DNA of 64,000 nucleotides from Alistipes sp. Marseille-P5061 (GTDB lineage Bacteria; Bacteroidota; Bacteroidia; Bacteroidales; Rikenellaceae): contig NZ_LT985749.1 in NCBI RefSeq assembly GCF_900290115.1, forward strand, positions 415,730 through 479,729, read 5' to 3'. The notes under the pieces are model-generated. The model made no database searches, had not been told where the DNA came from, and saw only the letters and a list, made by a program, of their open reading frames with translations. The translations under genes were made by a program, and so were the position numbers. Below are positions 16,973 through 27,100 of the stretch, piece after piece. Within the stretch, counting starts at the first letter, position 1. Every line of letters begins with the position of its first letter.

Positions 16973-18115
16973 ATGGACACGCTGACCTTTCTGCAACACT
17001 ACTGGTGGTTTATCATCTCCCTGCTGGGCGCCCTGCTGGTCTTCCTGCTCTTCGTGCAGGGCGGACAGGCGCTGCTCTACCGCCTCGGCCGCACCGAGGA
17101 GGAGCGCACGCTGCTGGTCAATACACTCGGACGCAAGTGGGAGTTCACCTTCACGACGCTCGTCACCTTCGGCGGCGCCTTCTTCGCCTCCTTCCCGCTC
17201 TTCTACTCCACGTCGTTCGGCGGAGCGACCTACGTATGGATGGCCATCCTGCTCGTCTTCGTCATCCAGGCCGTAGCCTACGAGTACCGCCGCAAGCCGG
17301 GCAACGTCTTCGGCGAGCGGACCTTCGAGGCCTTCCTGGTCATCAACGGCATCGCCGGCCCCTTCCTGCTGGGCGCCGCCGTCGGCACCCTCTTCACGGG
17401 AGCCGACTTCACGGTCGACCGCTTCAACATGGCCAATGCAAGCGGCGATGCCATCATCTCGCAGTGGGCCACCCCCTGGCACGGCCTCGAGGCGCTGGGC
17501 GACCACCGCAACATCCTGCTGGGTGTGGCCGTCGTCTTCCTCGCCGGCACGCTCGCCTGCCAGTACCTGCTCAATGCCGTCGGCGAGCAGCGCATCACCG
17601 AGCGGGCGCGCCGCATGATGCGGCCGCTGTCGCTGCTCTTCCTGGCGGCATTCCTCTCCTTCCTCGGGGCGCTGCTCGTCTCGACGGGCTGGAGCTACGA
17701 TGCGTCGGGAGTCGTTGCGGCGGAGCCCTACAAGTACCTGCACAACCTCCTGCAGATGCCGCTGGTCAGCGTCGTGATGCTCATCGGCGTGGTGCTCGTG
17801 CTGGCAAGCATCCTGCTCGGCTGGCGCGGCTCGCGCAAGGCCATCTGGCTGGGAGGTAGCGGCACGGTGCTCACCGTGCTGGCGCTGCTGCTCTGCGCCG
17901 GGTGGAACAACACGGCCTACTACCCCTCGCTGGTCGACATGCAGTCGTCGCTGACGATTGCCAACTCGTCGTCGAGCGAGTTCACGCTGCGCGTGATGGC
18001 CTACGTCTCGCTGCTCATCCCCTTCGTGCTGGCCTACATCTGGTACGCATGGCGTTCGCTGAACCGGCGTCCGGTCACCAGCGAGGAGCTGCGCGACGAG
18101 GAGCACTCCTACTGA
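16973..18115 (+). CDS. cydB: Cytochrome bd quinol oxidase subunit II
   Basis: 380 residues with eight or nine predicted helices. YWWFIISLLGALLVFLLFV at the N-terminus and VQGGQALLYRLG are typical of CydB. It pairs with CydA as the second integral subunit of the bd oxidase and carries no haem ligands itself. It is the last gene of the operon: a strong terminator follows 45 bases after the stop. No cydX-like or cydCD genes are visible nearby. Confidence 0.96.
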   Translation: MDTLTFLQHYWWFIISLLGALLVFLLFVQGGQALLYRLGRTEEERTLLVNTLGRKWEFTFTTLVTFGGAFFASFPLFYSTSFGGATYVWMAILLVFVIQAVAYEYRRKPGNVFGERTFEAFLVINGIAGPFLLGAAVGTLFTGADFTVDRFNMANASGDAIISQWATPWHGLEALGDHRNILLGVAVVFLAGTLACQYLLNAVGEQRITERARRMMRPLSLLFLAAFLSFLGALLVSTGWSYDASGVVAAEPYKYLHNLLQMPLVSVVMLIGVVLVLASILLGWRGSRKAIWLGGSGTVLTVLALLLCAGWNNTAYYPSLVDMQSSLTIANSSSSEFTLRVMAYVSLLIPFVLAYIWYAWRSLNRRPVTSEELRDEEHSY

Positions 18116-18159
18116 TACGTCTGGATACGTCGCCCCGAGAGGCGGCCATCTCCTCCCTT

Positions 18160-18190
18160 CGGCGGGCCCTTGCGGGTCCGCCGTTTTTTT
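18160..18190 (+). terminator. Terminator of the cyd operon
   Basis: 10-bp GC-rich stem (18160-18169 with 18174-18183, one G-T pair), TTGC loop, then seven T at 18184-18190. Confidence 0.9.
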
Positions 18191-18300
18191 GCGGCGCAGG
18201 TTGCTGCACGGAGGCGGACAGAGCGCAGACACAGAACGGACACGGAGCGGGTACAGGCGCGCCGCAGCACGGGTGCGGCACGGGGAGGAGAGACACGCAC

Positions 18301-18341
18301 AAAAAAAGCCGGAATCCCGAACAGGGGATTCCGGCCTTTTT
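18301..18341. terminator. Bidirectional terminator downstream of fabI
   Basis: Perfect 11-bp stem (GCCGGAATCCC at 18308-18318 with GGGATTCCGGC at 18325-18335), a 6-base loop, seven A on the left and a T-run on the right. It can stop fabI on the minus strand and read-through from cyd on the plus strand. Confidence 0.9.
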
Positions 18342-18369
18342 CATCCTCCGGCGGAGGTCCTCAGAAGGG

Positions 18370-19239
18370 CTACTCCTCCTTGTGACCGAAGGGGTACTGG
18401 TTGTCGTGCACGTCGTCGAAACGCATGCCCTTTTCGTAGGTCTTCATCGCACGGCGGCTCATACCCATCGACGAGAAACCGCCGTCGTGGTAGAGGTTCT
18501 GCATCGTCACCTTGCGCGTGAGGTCCGAGAAGAGCGTCAGCACGTAGTTGGCGCAATCCTCCGCCGTGGCGTTGCCCAGCGGCGACATGCTCTCGGCAAA
18601 CGACATCAGGTCGCCCAGACCCAGCACGCCGCTGCCGGCCGTGGTCTGCGTGGGCGACTGCGAGACGGTGTTGATGCGCACGTGCTTCTCACGGCCGTAG
18701 ATGTAGCCGAAGCTGCGGGCAATCGACTCGAGCAGCGCCTTGGCGTCGGCCATGTCGTTGTAGCCGTAGAGCGTACGCTGCGCAGCGATGTAGGAGAGGG
18801 CCACAATCGAACCCCACTCGTTGATGGCGTCCTTCTTGCGGGCCACCTGGATGGCCTTGTGGAACGAGATGGCCGAGATGTCGAGCGTCTTGGCCAGATA
18901 GTCGTAGTCCAGGTCGTCGTACGTGCGTCCCTTGCGGACGTTGGGCGACATGCCGATGGAATGGAGCATGAAGTCGAACTTGCCGCCGAAGTGCTCCATG
19001 GTCTTGTCGATGAGATTCTCCAGGTCGGCCACGCTCGTCGCGTCGGCGGGAACCACAATCGTATTGCATTTCTCGGCCAGCTTGCCGATAGTACCCATGC
19101 GAATCGATACGGCAGTATTCGTAAGAACGATTTCGGCGCCCTCCTCCACGGCGCGTTCAGCCACTTTCCAAGCAATCGACTGCTCGTTGAGCGCGCCGAA
19201 AATCAAGCCTTTCTTACCTTTGAGTAATTGATATGCCAT
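18370..19239 (-). CDS. fabI: Enoyl-[acyl-carrier-protein] reductase (NADH)
   Basis: 289 residues, short-chain dehydrogenase fold. The N-terminal nucleotide loop is the FabI type (GLIFGALNEQSIAW) and the catalytic Tyr and Lys lie in YNDMADAKALLE. SQSPTQTTAGSGV is the substrate loop typical of Bacteroidota FabI. It catalyses the last reduction of each fatty-acid elongation round. It is monocistronic, with a well-formed promoter at 19266-19298 and a terminator at 18301-18341. Confidence 0.96.
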   Translation of the reverse strand: MAYQLLKGKKGLIFGALNEQSIAWKVAERAVEEGAEIVLTNTAVSIRMGTIGKLAEKCNTIVVPADATSVADLENLIDKTMEHFGGKFDFMLHSIGMSPNVRKGRTYDDLDYDYLAKTLDISAISFHKAIQVARKKDAINEWGSIVALSYIAAQRTLYGYNDMADAKALLESIARSFGYIYGREKHVRINTVSQSPTQTTAGSGVLGLGDLMSFAESMSPLGNATAEDCANYVLTLFSDLTRKVTMQNLYHDGGFSSMGMSRRAMKTYEKGMRFDDVHDNQYPFGHKEE

Positions 19240-19265
19240 TGTTGTTTCGGTTAAGATTTCGGGGG

Positions 19266-19298
19266 CAAAGGTAACAAAATTTTCCGAACTCCTCCAAA
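19266..19298 (-). promoter_or_regulatory. Promoter of fabI
   Basis: TTTG (19295-19298), 21 bases, TACCTTTG (19266-19273) on the minus strand, with the ATG about 26 bases further on. Confidence 0.8.
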
Positions 19299-19385
19299 AT
19301 GAACACTTTTAGGGGCTTCGGGGAGAGCGAACCGCGGCCGCAGAGGCGCTGAAGGGGCTCAGCGAGGCTGAAACGGAGGGCGGAT

Positions 19386-19416
19386 TTTTCCGTGCCGGAA
19401 TATTTTCGTACCTTTA
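19386..19416 (+). promoter_or_regulatory. Candidate promoter of the GH92 gene
   Basis: TTTC at 19386-19389 and TACCTTTA at 19409-19416 are 19 bases apart, one mismatch in each element. The rest of the 313-bp gap 19240-19552 shows only this, the fabI promoter and GC-rich filler. Confidence 0.45.
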
Positions 19417-19552
19417 CGCCCCGGCCGGCCGAACGGTCCGTCCGCAGGGGGCACACGCAGGGCCGGAGGGCCTCCCGTTCGGAGGATGCGGAGCGTCGCC
19501 GGCCGCCCCCGAAACAAGCCGAAACAAAAACCAAAAAACGAACGAATACCCC

Positions 19553-21916
19553 ATGAAAAGACTGCTGCTCCTTGCCGCGCTCGCGCTGACGGCGGCATCG
19601 TGCGGAGGGGAGAAACCCCGACCTGCCGACTACGTGAACCCCAACCTGGGTTCGGTCCACAGCCGCTGGTTCTTCTACACGCCGGCGGCCGAGCCCTTCG
19701 GACTGGCCAAGCTCGGCCCCACGACCAACGGCTCCTACACCAGCCCCAGCGGCTGGGAGGCCAACGGATACGAAGACATCCACACCTCTATTGAGGGCTT
19801 CCCCTGCCTGCACGAGTTCCAGGTGGCCGGCGTGCTGCTGATGCCCACCGTGGGCGAAATCCAAACTCTGCCGGGCACGCTCGAGCAGCCCGACAGCGGC
19901 TACCGCTCGCGCTTCGACAAGGCCGACGAGCTGGCCCGCCCGGGCTACTACCGCGTCCGGCTGAAGGATTACGGCGTGGAGGCCGAGCTGACGGCCACCA
20001 CGCGCGTGGGCTTCCAGCGCTACACCTTCCCCGAGTCGGAGGCGTCGAACATCCTCTTCGACATCGGCAGCTGGCTGGGCGAGAGCGGCCCGGTGCGCGA
20101 CGCCTGGCTGCGGATTGTCGACCCGCAGACGGTCGAGGGATACACCATCGCCGAGCCCACCTATGCCCAGAAATACCAGCCCGGCGCCACCATCGGCACC
20201 TACTTCCACGCCCGGCTGAGCAAGCCGGCCGCCTCGTGGAAGACCTTCTTCCGGGGCGGTGAGCCCGTCGAGGGCGACGAGGTGCGCGGTCCCGGCGCGG
20301 GAGCGGCCCTCACCTTCCAAACCGGCGAGGGCGAACGCATCGAGGTGAAGGTCGGCCTCTCGTACACCTCCGTCGAGAATGCCCGCCTCAACCTCGAGAG
20401 CGAGGCCTCGACGCTCGACTTCGACGGCGCGCGCCACTCGGCCGAAGCCAAGTGGGACGAATACCTGGGCCGCATCGAGGTCGAGGGTGGTAGCGAGGAG
20501 GACCGCGTGAAGTTCTACACGGGGCTCTACCACGCGCTGCTGGGCCGCGGCTGCGCCAGCGACGTGAACGGCGCCTATCCGCGCAACGACGGCACGGTGG
20601 GTCAGATTCCGCTGGACGCCGAGGGGCGCCCGCTCCACAAGCTCTACAACACCGACGCCGTATGGGGCGCCTACTGGAACCTCGAACAGCTCTGGGCGCT
20701 CGCCTACCCCGAATACTACAGCGACTACATCCGCAGCCACCTGCGCGTCTACGAAGATGCCGGCTGGCTGGGCGACGGTCTGGCCTGCAGCAAGTATGTC
20801 TCGGGCGTGGGGACCAACATGGTGAGCATCCTCATGGCCGGAGCCTACCAGTGCGGCATCCGCGACTTCGACATCGAGAAGGGCTACGAGGCGGCGCTGA
20901 AGAACGAACTGCAGTGGGAGGGCCGCGTCGAAGGGGCCGGCAAGACCGACGTGGGTGCCTTCGTCCGCCGGGGCTACTCGCCCTACGTGCCGAGCAACAA
21001 CGGCATCAACGACGAACTGCAGCTCGACGGCTCGCCCTTCGGCGCCTCGCACACGCTCGAATACAGCTTCAGCGCCTACGCCGTGGCACAGTGGGCCAAG
21101 GCGCTCGGCCGCGAGGAGGACTACCGCAAGCTGATGTGGCTCTCGCGCGGATGGGAGCGGCTCTACGACCCCTCGACGGGGCTGATTCGCCCCCGCACGA
21201 CCGACGGCGAGTTCATCGACAACTTCAACCCGCTCGAATCGTGGCGCGGCTTCCAGGAGGGCAACGCCGTGCAGTACACCTTCTTCGTGCCGCACGACCC
21301 CGAGGGGCTCATCGCCAAGGTGGGCAGCGAAGCCTTCTGCAACCGGCTCGACTCGATTTTCACCGAGGCGCGCAAGAGCGTCTTCGGCGGCGGCAAGGTG
21401 GTCAACGCCTTCTCGGGACTCGAGAGCCCCTACAACCACGGCAACCAGCCGAGCCTCCACATCTCGTGGCTCTTCAACTTCGCCGGCAAACCCTACCTCA
21501 CGCAGAAGTGGACGCGTCTGATTTGCGACGAGTTCTACGGCACGACGGGCGAGCACGGCTACGGCTACGGCCAGGACGAGGACCAGGGGCAGTTAGGCGC
21601 CTGGTACGTGATGGCCGCCATGGGCCTCTTCGACGTACAGGGAGGCACCTGCACCCGCCCCACCTTCCAGCTGGGCAGCCCGCAATTCGACCGCATCGTC
21701 ATCCGCAGCGGCTCGGGCAAGCGCTTCACCATCGAGACCGAGGGCAACACCCCCGAGGCCTACTACATCCAGTCGGCCGAGCTCAACGGAGAGCCGCTCG
21801 ACGCATGCTGGTTCTACCGCGACCGGATGACCGACGGCGGCACGCTGCGCCTGCACATGGGCACCGAGCCCAACCCGCAGTGGGGCGCCGCAACCGCACC
21901 CGCCTGCACGAAATAG
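19553..21916 (+). CDS. GH92 family alpha-mannosidase, lipoprotein
   Basis: 787 residues, the usual GH92 length. A lipoprotein signal ends at Cys17 (TAASC). GH92 landmarks follow: YVNPNLGS near 25, GFPCLHEFQ near 83, then the catalytic (alpha/alpha)6 barrel with LYHALLGR, YNTDAVWGAYWN, YGYGQDEDQGQLGAWYVM and the C-terminal beta-domain. GH92 enzymes are calcium-dependent exo-alpha-mannosidases that trim N-glycan or yeast-mannan side chains. The lipobox suggests cell-surface or periplasmic location. No SusCD pair or other glycosidase is adjacent, so it is a stand-alone enzyme here. Linkage specificity cannot be read. Confidence 0.93.
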   Translation: MKRLLLLAALALTAASCGGEKPRPADYVNPNLGSVHSRWFFYTPAAEPFGLAKLGPTTNGSYTSPSGWEANGYEDIHTSIEGFPCLHEFQVAGVLLMPTVGEIQTLPGTLEQPDSGYRSRFDKADELARPGYYRVRLKDYGVEAELTATTRVGFQRYTFPESEASNILFDIGSWLGESGPVRDAWLRIVDPQTVEGYTIAEPTYAQKYQPGATIGTYFHARLSKPAASWKTFFRGGEPVEGDEVRGPGAGAALTFQTGEGERIEVKVGLSYTSVENARLNLESEASTLDFDGARHSAEAKWDEYLGRIEVEGGSEEDRVKFYTGLYHALLGRGCASDVNGAYPRNDGTVGQIPLDAEGRPLHKLYNTDAVWGAYWNLEQLWALAYPEYYSDYIRSHLRVYEDAGWLGDGLACSKYVSGVGTNMVSILMAGAYQCGIRDFDIEKGYEAALKNELQWEGRVEGAGKTDVGAFVRRGYSPYVPSNNGINDELQLDGSPFGASHTLEYSFSAYAVAQWAKALGREEDYRKLMWLSRGWERLYDPSTGLIRPRTTDGEFIDNFNPLESWRGFQEGNAVQYTFFVPHDPEGLIAKVGSEAFCNRLDSIFTEARKSVFGGGKVVNAFSGLESPYNHGNQPSLHISWLFNFAGKPYLTQKWTRLICDEFYGTTGEHGYGYGQDEDQGQLGAWYVMAAMGLFDVQGGTCTRPTFQLGSPQFDRIVIRSGSGKRFTIETEGNTPEAYYIQSAELNGEPLDACWFYRDRMTDGGTLRLHMGTEPNPQWGAATAPACTK

Positions 21917-21946
21917 CGGGGTGCGCCGTCGGTGAGCGCACCTCAT

Positions 21947-21982
21947 GAGAAAGCCCCGGGACAGAGGTCCCGGGGCTTTCTC
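21947..21982. terminator. Bidirectional terminator between GH92 and the AraC regulator
   Basis: Perfect 15-bp inverted repeat (GAGAAAGCCCCGGGA, 21947-21961, with its complement at 21968-21982) and a six-base loop between convergent genes. Confidence 0.85.
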
Positions 21983-22000
21983 GTATCCGTCTGACGCCGC

Positions 22001-22984
22001 TCACCGGCGGCCGCGCGGCGAACGGCGGCGTGCCGCAGTCGCAGGCGCAGGCGCGGCATCCGCCGCCCCGCCGCCCATGCGGTAGGCCGAGGGGGTCTGC
22101 CCCGTATGGTTCTTGAAGTACTTGCCGAAGAAGGACTGGTTGGAGAAATTGAGGCAGTAGGCAATCTCCTGGATGCTCATCGTCGAGTAGCGCAGCATGT
22201 TCTTCGCCTCGAGAATCACGTAGTCGTCAATCCAGTTGATGGCCGTATGGCCGGTCGTCTGGCGGATGAGCGTGGTGAGGTACTTGGGCGAGAGGCTGAG
22301 CTGCGCGGCATAGAAGCCGACGCTCCGCTCGCGCATGTAGTGCTGGCGGAGCAGCGTCATGAAGCGCTGGAAGTACTCCTCGCGGCGGCTGCGCGGCGAG
22401 TGCGACAGCTCGCGCACCTGCTCCAGATGACGCGCAATGAGGCGGCACACCTTGTAGATGAGCACCCGAATCGCCGAACGGATAATCTCCGTCGAATAGA
22501 GGTCTCCCGCCTCGGGAACCCCCTCGTCCGATATCTCGGAGATGCTGCGCGCTACGCACTCCCACTCGCCCGGCTCGAGCTGCAGCAGCGGATAGCGCTC
22601 CAGCTGGAGAAAGAGGTTCGAAAGGAGCTTGATGTCGACATCGATGCGGCGGATGAACTCCTCCTCGCAGGCCGCCACGTAAATCTCGGCGTCGGGGGTC
22701 GATTCGACGTGGAGAATCGAACCCGGGAGATGAACGAAGAAGGAGTTCTCGCCCAGCTCGTAGCGGGTCAGGTTCGAGAGGAGCGAAATCGAACCTTTGG
22801 AACAGAAGACCACGGCAAAGGCGTCGATACGCACCGGATAGCGGAAGAGGTCCATCGGAACCTCGTCCCCCGTATTCACGCGCGACGTAATCAGGCAACC
22901 ATCGTAATAGAAGTCACCGGGCCGTCGCCCGCACATCTCGAGCAGCGACTCAAGCGAGAAGCTGCGGATTTCCTTTTCGTTCAT
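22001..22984 (-). CDS. AraC-family transcriptional regulator
   Basis: 327 residues. The C-terminal domain (about 205-305) is a classic AraC double helix-turn-helix: FYAAQLSLSPKYLTTLIRQTTG in the first helix pair and IQEIAYCLNFSNQSFFGKYFKNHTGQTPSAYR in the second (quoted here as landmarks, each followed by conserved aromatic residues). The N-terminal 190 residues are a cupin-like sensor. A low-complexity Ala/Arg tail of about 20 residues follows the HTH. It is divergent from the RND efflux operon (164 bases between starts), so control of that operon is a reasonable inference. Confidence 0.9.
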   Translation of the reverse strand: MNEKEIRSFSLESLLEMCGRRPGDFYYDGCLITSRVNTGDEVPMDLFRYPVRIDAFAVVFCSKGSISLLSNLTRYELGENSFFVHLPGSILHVESTPDAEIYVAACEEEFIRRIDVDIKLLSNLFLQLERYPLLQLEPGEWECVARSISEISDEGVPEAGDLYSTEIIRSAIRVLIYKVCRLIARHLEQVRELSHSPRSRREEYFQRFMTLLRQHYMRERSVGFYAAQLSLSPKYLTTLIRQTTGHTAINWIDDYVILEAKNMLRYSTMSIQEIAYCLNFSNQSFFGKYFKNHTGQTPSAYRMGGGAADAAPAPATAARRRSPRGRR

Positions 22985-23004
22985 TGTTATCTCCCTTTTT
23001 CCGG

Positions 23005-23012
23005 CAAATATA
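23005..23012 (-). promoter_or_regulatory. -7 element of the araC-type gene
   Basis: TATATTTG on the minus strand, 20 bases before the ATG at 22984, with no well-placed -33 box. Confidence 0.5.
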
Positions 23013-23086
23013 AGAATTTTGACGGTAATTTTTCGCCAAAAGGTACGAAATCGAACCTTTCGACGAATTACAACAACGCAAAGAAC

Positions 23087-23117
23087 TTTCCGATTCGCCG
23101 GCAAAGAGGCAATTTTG
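23087..23117 (+). promoter_or_regulatory. Promoter of the RND efflux operon
   Basis: TTTC (23087-23090), 19 bases, CAATTTTG (23110-23117), one mismatch in each box, 31 bases before the adaptor ATG. The divergent regulator promoter lies within 100 bases. Confidence 0.55.
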
Positions 23118-23148
23118 CAGCAGGAAACCGAAGAAAACAGACAATACG

Positions 23149-24162
23149 ATGAAACGAATCTACATGTTGGCCGCCCTGCTGCTTGCGACGGGGTGTGCAT
23201 CGAAACAGGAGCGCCGCACCGTCGCCCCGATGCGGGTCGAGACGCTCGTCGTGGCGTCCTCGTCCGAGACGGAGAGCTCCCGCTACGTGGGCACCATCGA
23301 GGAGGAGCGCTCCGTGGCGCTGAGCTTCCCGCTTGCCGGGACGCTTGCCCGCATCGAGGTCGACGAAGGGGAATACGTCACGCGCGGCGCCGTGGTGGCC
23401 GAGCTGGACCCGACGTCGGCCCGTCAGAGCTACGCCGCCGCCGAGGCGACGTTCGAACAGGCGCGCGACGCCTGCGAACGTCTGCGGAAGCTCCACGAGG
23501 CCAACAGCCTGCCCGAAATCCAGTGGGTCGAGGCTCAGACCCGGCTGCAGCAGGCATCGTCGACCTTTGAGCTGGCCCGCAAGAATCTGGAGGACTGCAC
23601 CCTCCGCGCACCCTTTGCGGGGGTGGTCGGCAAGCGGCAGGCCGAGGCGGGCGAGACCCTTCTGCCGGGTGTTCCCGTAGTGACGCTGCTGGATATCGCC
23701 TCCGTCAAGGTCCGCTTCGCCGTTCCCGAGCAGGAGATTGCCTCGCTCGACGCACGGCGGCGCATCGACGTGAGCGTTGCGGCACTCGGCGACCAGACGT
23801 TCCGGGCCGGCGCGCCGAGGCGCAGCATCGAGGCCAACCCCGCCGCCCACACCTACGAGGTGACAGCGCCGCTCGGCAACGCCGACCGCCGGCTGCTGCC
23901 CGGCATGGTCTGCCGCGTCACCACTTCGCCGGCCGATGCCGCCGAGGAGCTCGTCGTGCCGCTGCAGGCGGTCCGCGAGGCGGGCGACGGCAGCCGCTTC
24001 GTATGGAAGGTGGCCGGCGATTCGGTGCTCCGCACACCGGTCCGCACAGGCCGCTTTGCGGGCAACGCCGTGGTCATCGAGGAGGGGCTCTCGGCCGGTG
24101 ACCGCATCGTGACCGAGGGGATGCAGAAGATAGGTGAAGGCAGCAAAATCGTATGGGAATGA
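23149..24162 (+). CDS. RND efflux periplasmic adaptor (membrane fusion protein), lipoprotein
   Basis: 337 residues. The lipobox is LLATGC (Cys16). It has the beta-barrel/lipoyl/hairpin layout: GTLARIEVDEGEYVTRGAVVAELD begins the lipoyl half-motif near 60, coiled-coil hairpin at about 80-140, second lipoyl half with APFAGVVGKRQAEAGE, then the beta-barrel and membrane-proximal domains. It bridges the inner-membrane pump and the TolC-like channel. First gene of a three-gene operon; its stop overlaps the pump gene by ten bases. The lipid anchor fits the AcrA/MexA subfamily. Confidence 0.94.
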   Translation: MKRIYMLAALLLATGCASKQERRTVAPMRVETLVVASSSETESSRYVGTIEEERSVALSFPLAGTLARIEVDEGEYVTRGAVVAELDPTSARQSYAAAEATFEQARDACERLRKLHEANSLPEIQWVEAQTRLQQASSTFELARKNLEDCTLRAPFAGVVGKRQAEAGETLLPGVPVVTLLDIASVKVRFAVPEQEIASLDARRRIDVSVAALGDQTFRAGAPRRSIEANPAAHTYEVTAPLGNADRRLLPGMVCRVTTSPADAAEELVVPLQAVREAGDGSRFVWKVAGDSVLRTPVRTGRFAGNAVVIEEGLSAGDRIVTEGMQKIGEGSKIVWE

Positions 24163-27100
24163 AAGGTTCAAACAACTTCGTGGCATGGGCGATGCGCAAC
24201 TTCCGCATCACCTTCCTGCTCGTCGGGTGCCTCTTCCTGTTCGGCATCTTCGGGCTTGTCCACATTCCGAAACAGGAGTTTCCGGAGTACACCATCCGCC
24301 AGGGTGTAGTCGTGGGCCTCTATCCGGGCGCCACCAGCGAAGAGGTCGAGGAGCAGCTGGCCCGCCCGCTCGAGCAGTTCCTGATGACCTACAAGGAGGT
24401 CAAGCGGGCGAAGACCACCTCCACCTCGCAGAACGGCATGTGCTACGTCATGGTCGAGCTGGAGGATGACGTCCACGACAAGGACGAGGTCTGGTCGAAA
24501 ATCAAGCACGGCCTCAACACCCTCAAGGCACAACTGCCGCGGGGCGTGGTGGCGCTCGTGGCCAACGACGACTTCGGCGACACCTCGGCGCTGCTCATCA
24601 CGCTCGAATCCGACACGCGCAGCTACCGCGAACTGAAGGAGTACCTCGACAAGCTGAGCGACCGGCTGCGCCGCATCGAGTCGGTCTCGAACCTCCGCCC
24701 CTACGGCCTCCAGTCGGAGCAGATATCCATCTACGTCGACCACGACCGGCTGGCCGCCTACGGCATCGGCGAGCAGGTGCTCACGGCGGCGCTCGCCTCG
24801 CAGGAGCTGACCCCCATGGGCGGCAGTGTCAGCAACCCGACGACCGAGACCCCTATCCACCTCGCCCCGACGCTGCGCAGCGAGGAGGAGATTGCCAACC
24901 AGGTCATCTGGAGCGACCCCCAGGGCAACGTGCTCCGCGTACGCGATGTGGCGCGCGTCGAGCGTGGATACGACGACCCCGACAGCTACATCCTCAACAA
25001 CGGCCATCGCTGCGTGCTGCTCTCGATGGAGATGCGCGACGGATACAACATCGTGGAGTACGGGCGCGAGGTCGACCAGGTGCTCCACTCGTTCACCGAG
25101 GAGGTGCTTCCGTCGGACGTCCACGTGGCGCGCATCGCCGACCAGGCGAAGGTCGTCGGCGACTCCGTCTCGTCGTTCCTGCGCGACCTGTTCGTCGCCA
25201 TGGCCATCATCATCGTGGTGATGATGTTCCTCTTCCCGTGGCGCTCGGCCGTCGTGGCGGCCATCACCATCCCCCTCTCGACCTTCATCTCCGTGGGGCT
25301 GATGTACGCCTGCGGCATCCCGCTCAACACGGTGACGCTCGCCGCGCTGATTGTCGTGCTGGGTATGATTGTCGACAACTCGATTGTGGTCATCGACGGC
25401 TACCTCGACTACCTCGGACGGGGCTATTCGCGCTGGTATTCGGCCGTCGAGAGCGCCCGCGAGTTCTTCCCCTCGCTGCTGCTGGCCACCCTCTGCATCT
25501 GCGTCATCTTCTACCCCATCCTCTTCACCATGAAGGGCATCATGGGCGACTTCATCACCTACTTCCCGTGGACGATTACCATCAACCTGATGGTATCGCT
25601 GCTGCTGGCCATGGTGGTGATTCCCTTCCTCGAGGTGCTCATCATCCCCCGTGCGCCCCGGCAAGACCCCTCGCACCGCAGCTTCACCGACCGCGTGCAG
25701 CGCTTCTACCGGCGCATTCTGGTGGGGACCTTCCGCCACGGATGGCTCACCATCTCGCTCGGCATCGCCTCGGTGGTGATTGCCCTGCTGCTCGCCACCA
25801 AGCTGCGGCTGAGGATGTTCCCCTATGCCGACCGTGACCAGTTCGCCGTGGAAATCTACCTGCGCGACGGAACCCCGCTCGAACGGACGGCCGCCGTGGC
25901 CGACTCGGTCTACGAGGCGCTCCGCGTCGACCCGCGCGTACGCTCCGTCACCTCGTTCATCGGCTGCTCGTCGCCCCGCTTCCAGATGAGCTACGCGCCG
26001 CAGATTGCCGGCAAGAACTACGCCCAGTTCATCGTCAACACCACCTCCGTCGAGGATACCGAGGCGCTGCTCGACCAGTATGCCGACACCTGGGCCGACC
26101 GCTTCCCCGACGCCTACGTCAAGTTCAAGCAGCTGGACTACCAGAACGTCCCCTCGCTCGAGTTCCGCTTCTACGGCGACGACCTCGACTCGCTGCGCAC
26201 GGCCGCCGACCGGCTGATGGCCCGCATGCGGGAGATGCCCGAGCTGGTTTGGGTCCACTCCGACTACGAGGAGCCCCGCGCTGTGGTCGACGTGCGGCTC
26301 GACCCCGTCACAGCGTCGCAGCTCGGCATCACGCGCACCACGGCGGCGCTCAACCTGGCGCTCGCTTCGGGCGACGTGACCGTCGGCTCGGTCTGGGAGG
26401 GCGACTACCAACTGCCCGTCGTGCTCAAGAACGACGAACGACAGGGCGAACGCTCGCTCTCCGACGTGGAGAACACCTACATCAACTCGGCCGTCCCCTC
26501 GCTGAGCGTGCCGCTGCGCCAGATTGCCCAGGTCGAGCCCGCATGGAGCCAGAGCCGCATCGTACACCGTAACGGCATGCGCTGCATGTCGGTGGTGGCC
26601 GACGTGCGGCGCGGAGCCAATGCGCTGCAGATGCGCGCCGAGATTGACCGCACACTGCAGCAGGAAATCACCCTGCCGCAGGGGGTTACGACCGAGACGG
26701 GCGGCGAATACGAGTTCGACGCGGAGACGCTGCCCGACATCTTCTCGGGACTGGCCATCTCGCTGGTGATTATCTTCTTCTTCATCCTCATCAACTTCCG
26801 CAAGTTCGGCATCACGCTGGTGGTCATGCTCTCGATGAGTCTCTGCCTGTTCGGTGCGATGGTCGGACTCTGGCTCTCGAACTTCACCATCGGCCTGACC
26901 TCGGTGCTGGGCTTCATCACCCTGCTGGGCATGATTGTCCGCAACGTGATTCTGATGTACCAGCACGCCGAGGAGAAGCGCCTCTGCTGCCACTGGACGG
27001 GACGTCTTGCCGCCTACGACGCCGGCAAGCGCCGCATGGTGCCGATTTTCCTCACCACCGCCACCACGGCCGTGGGCGTGGTGCCGATGATGCTGGGCGG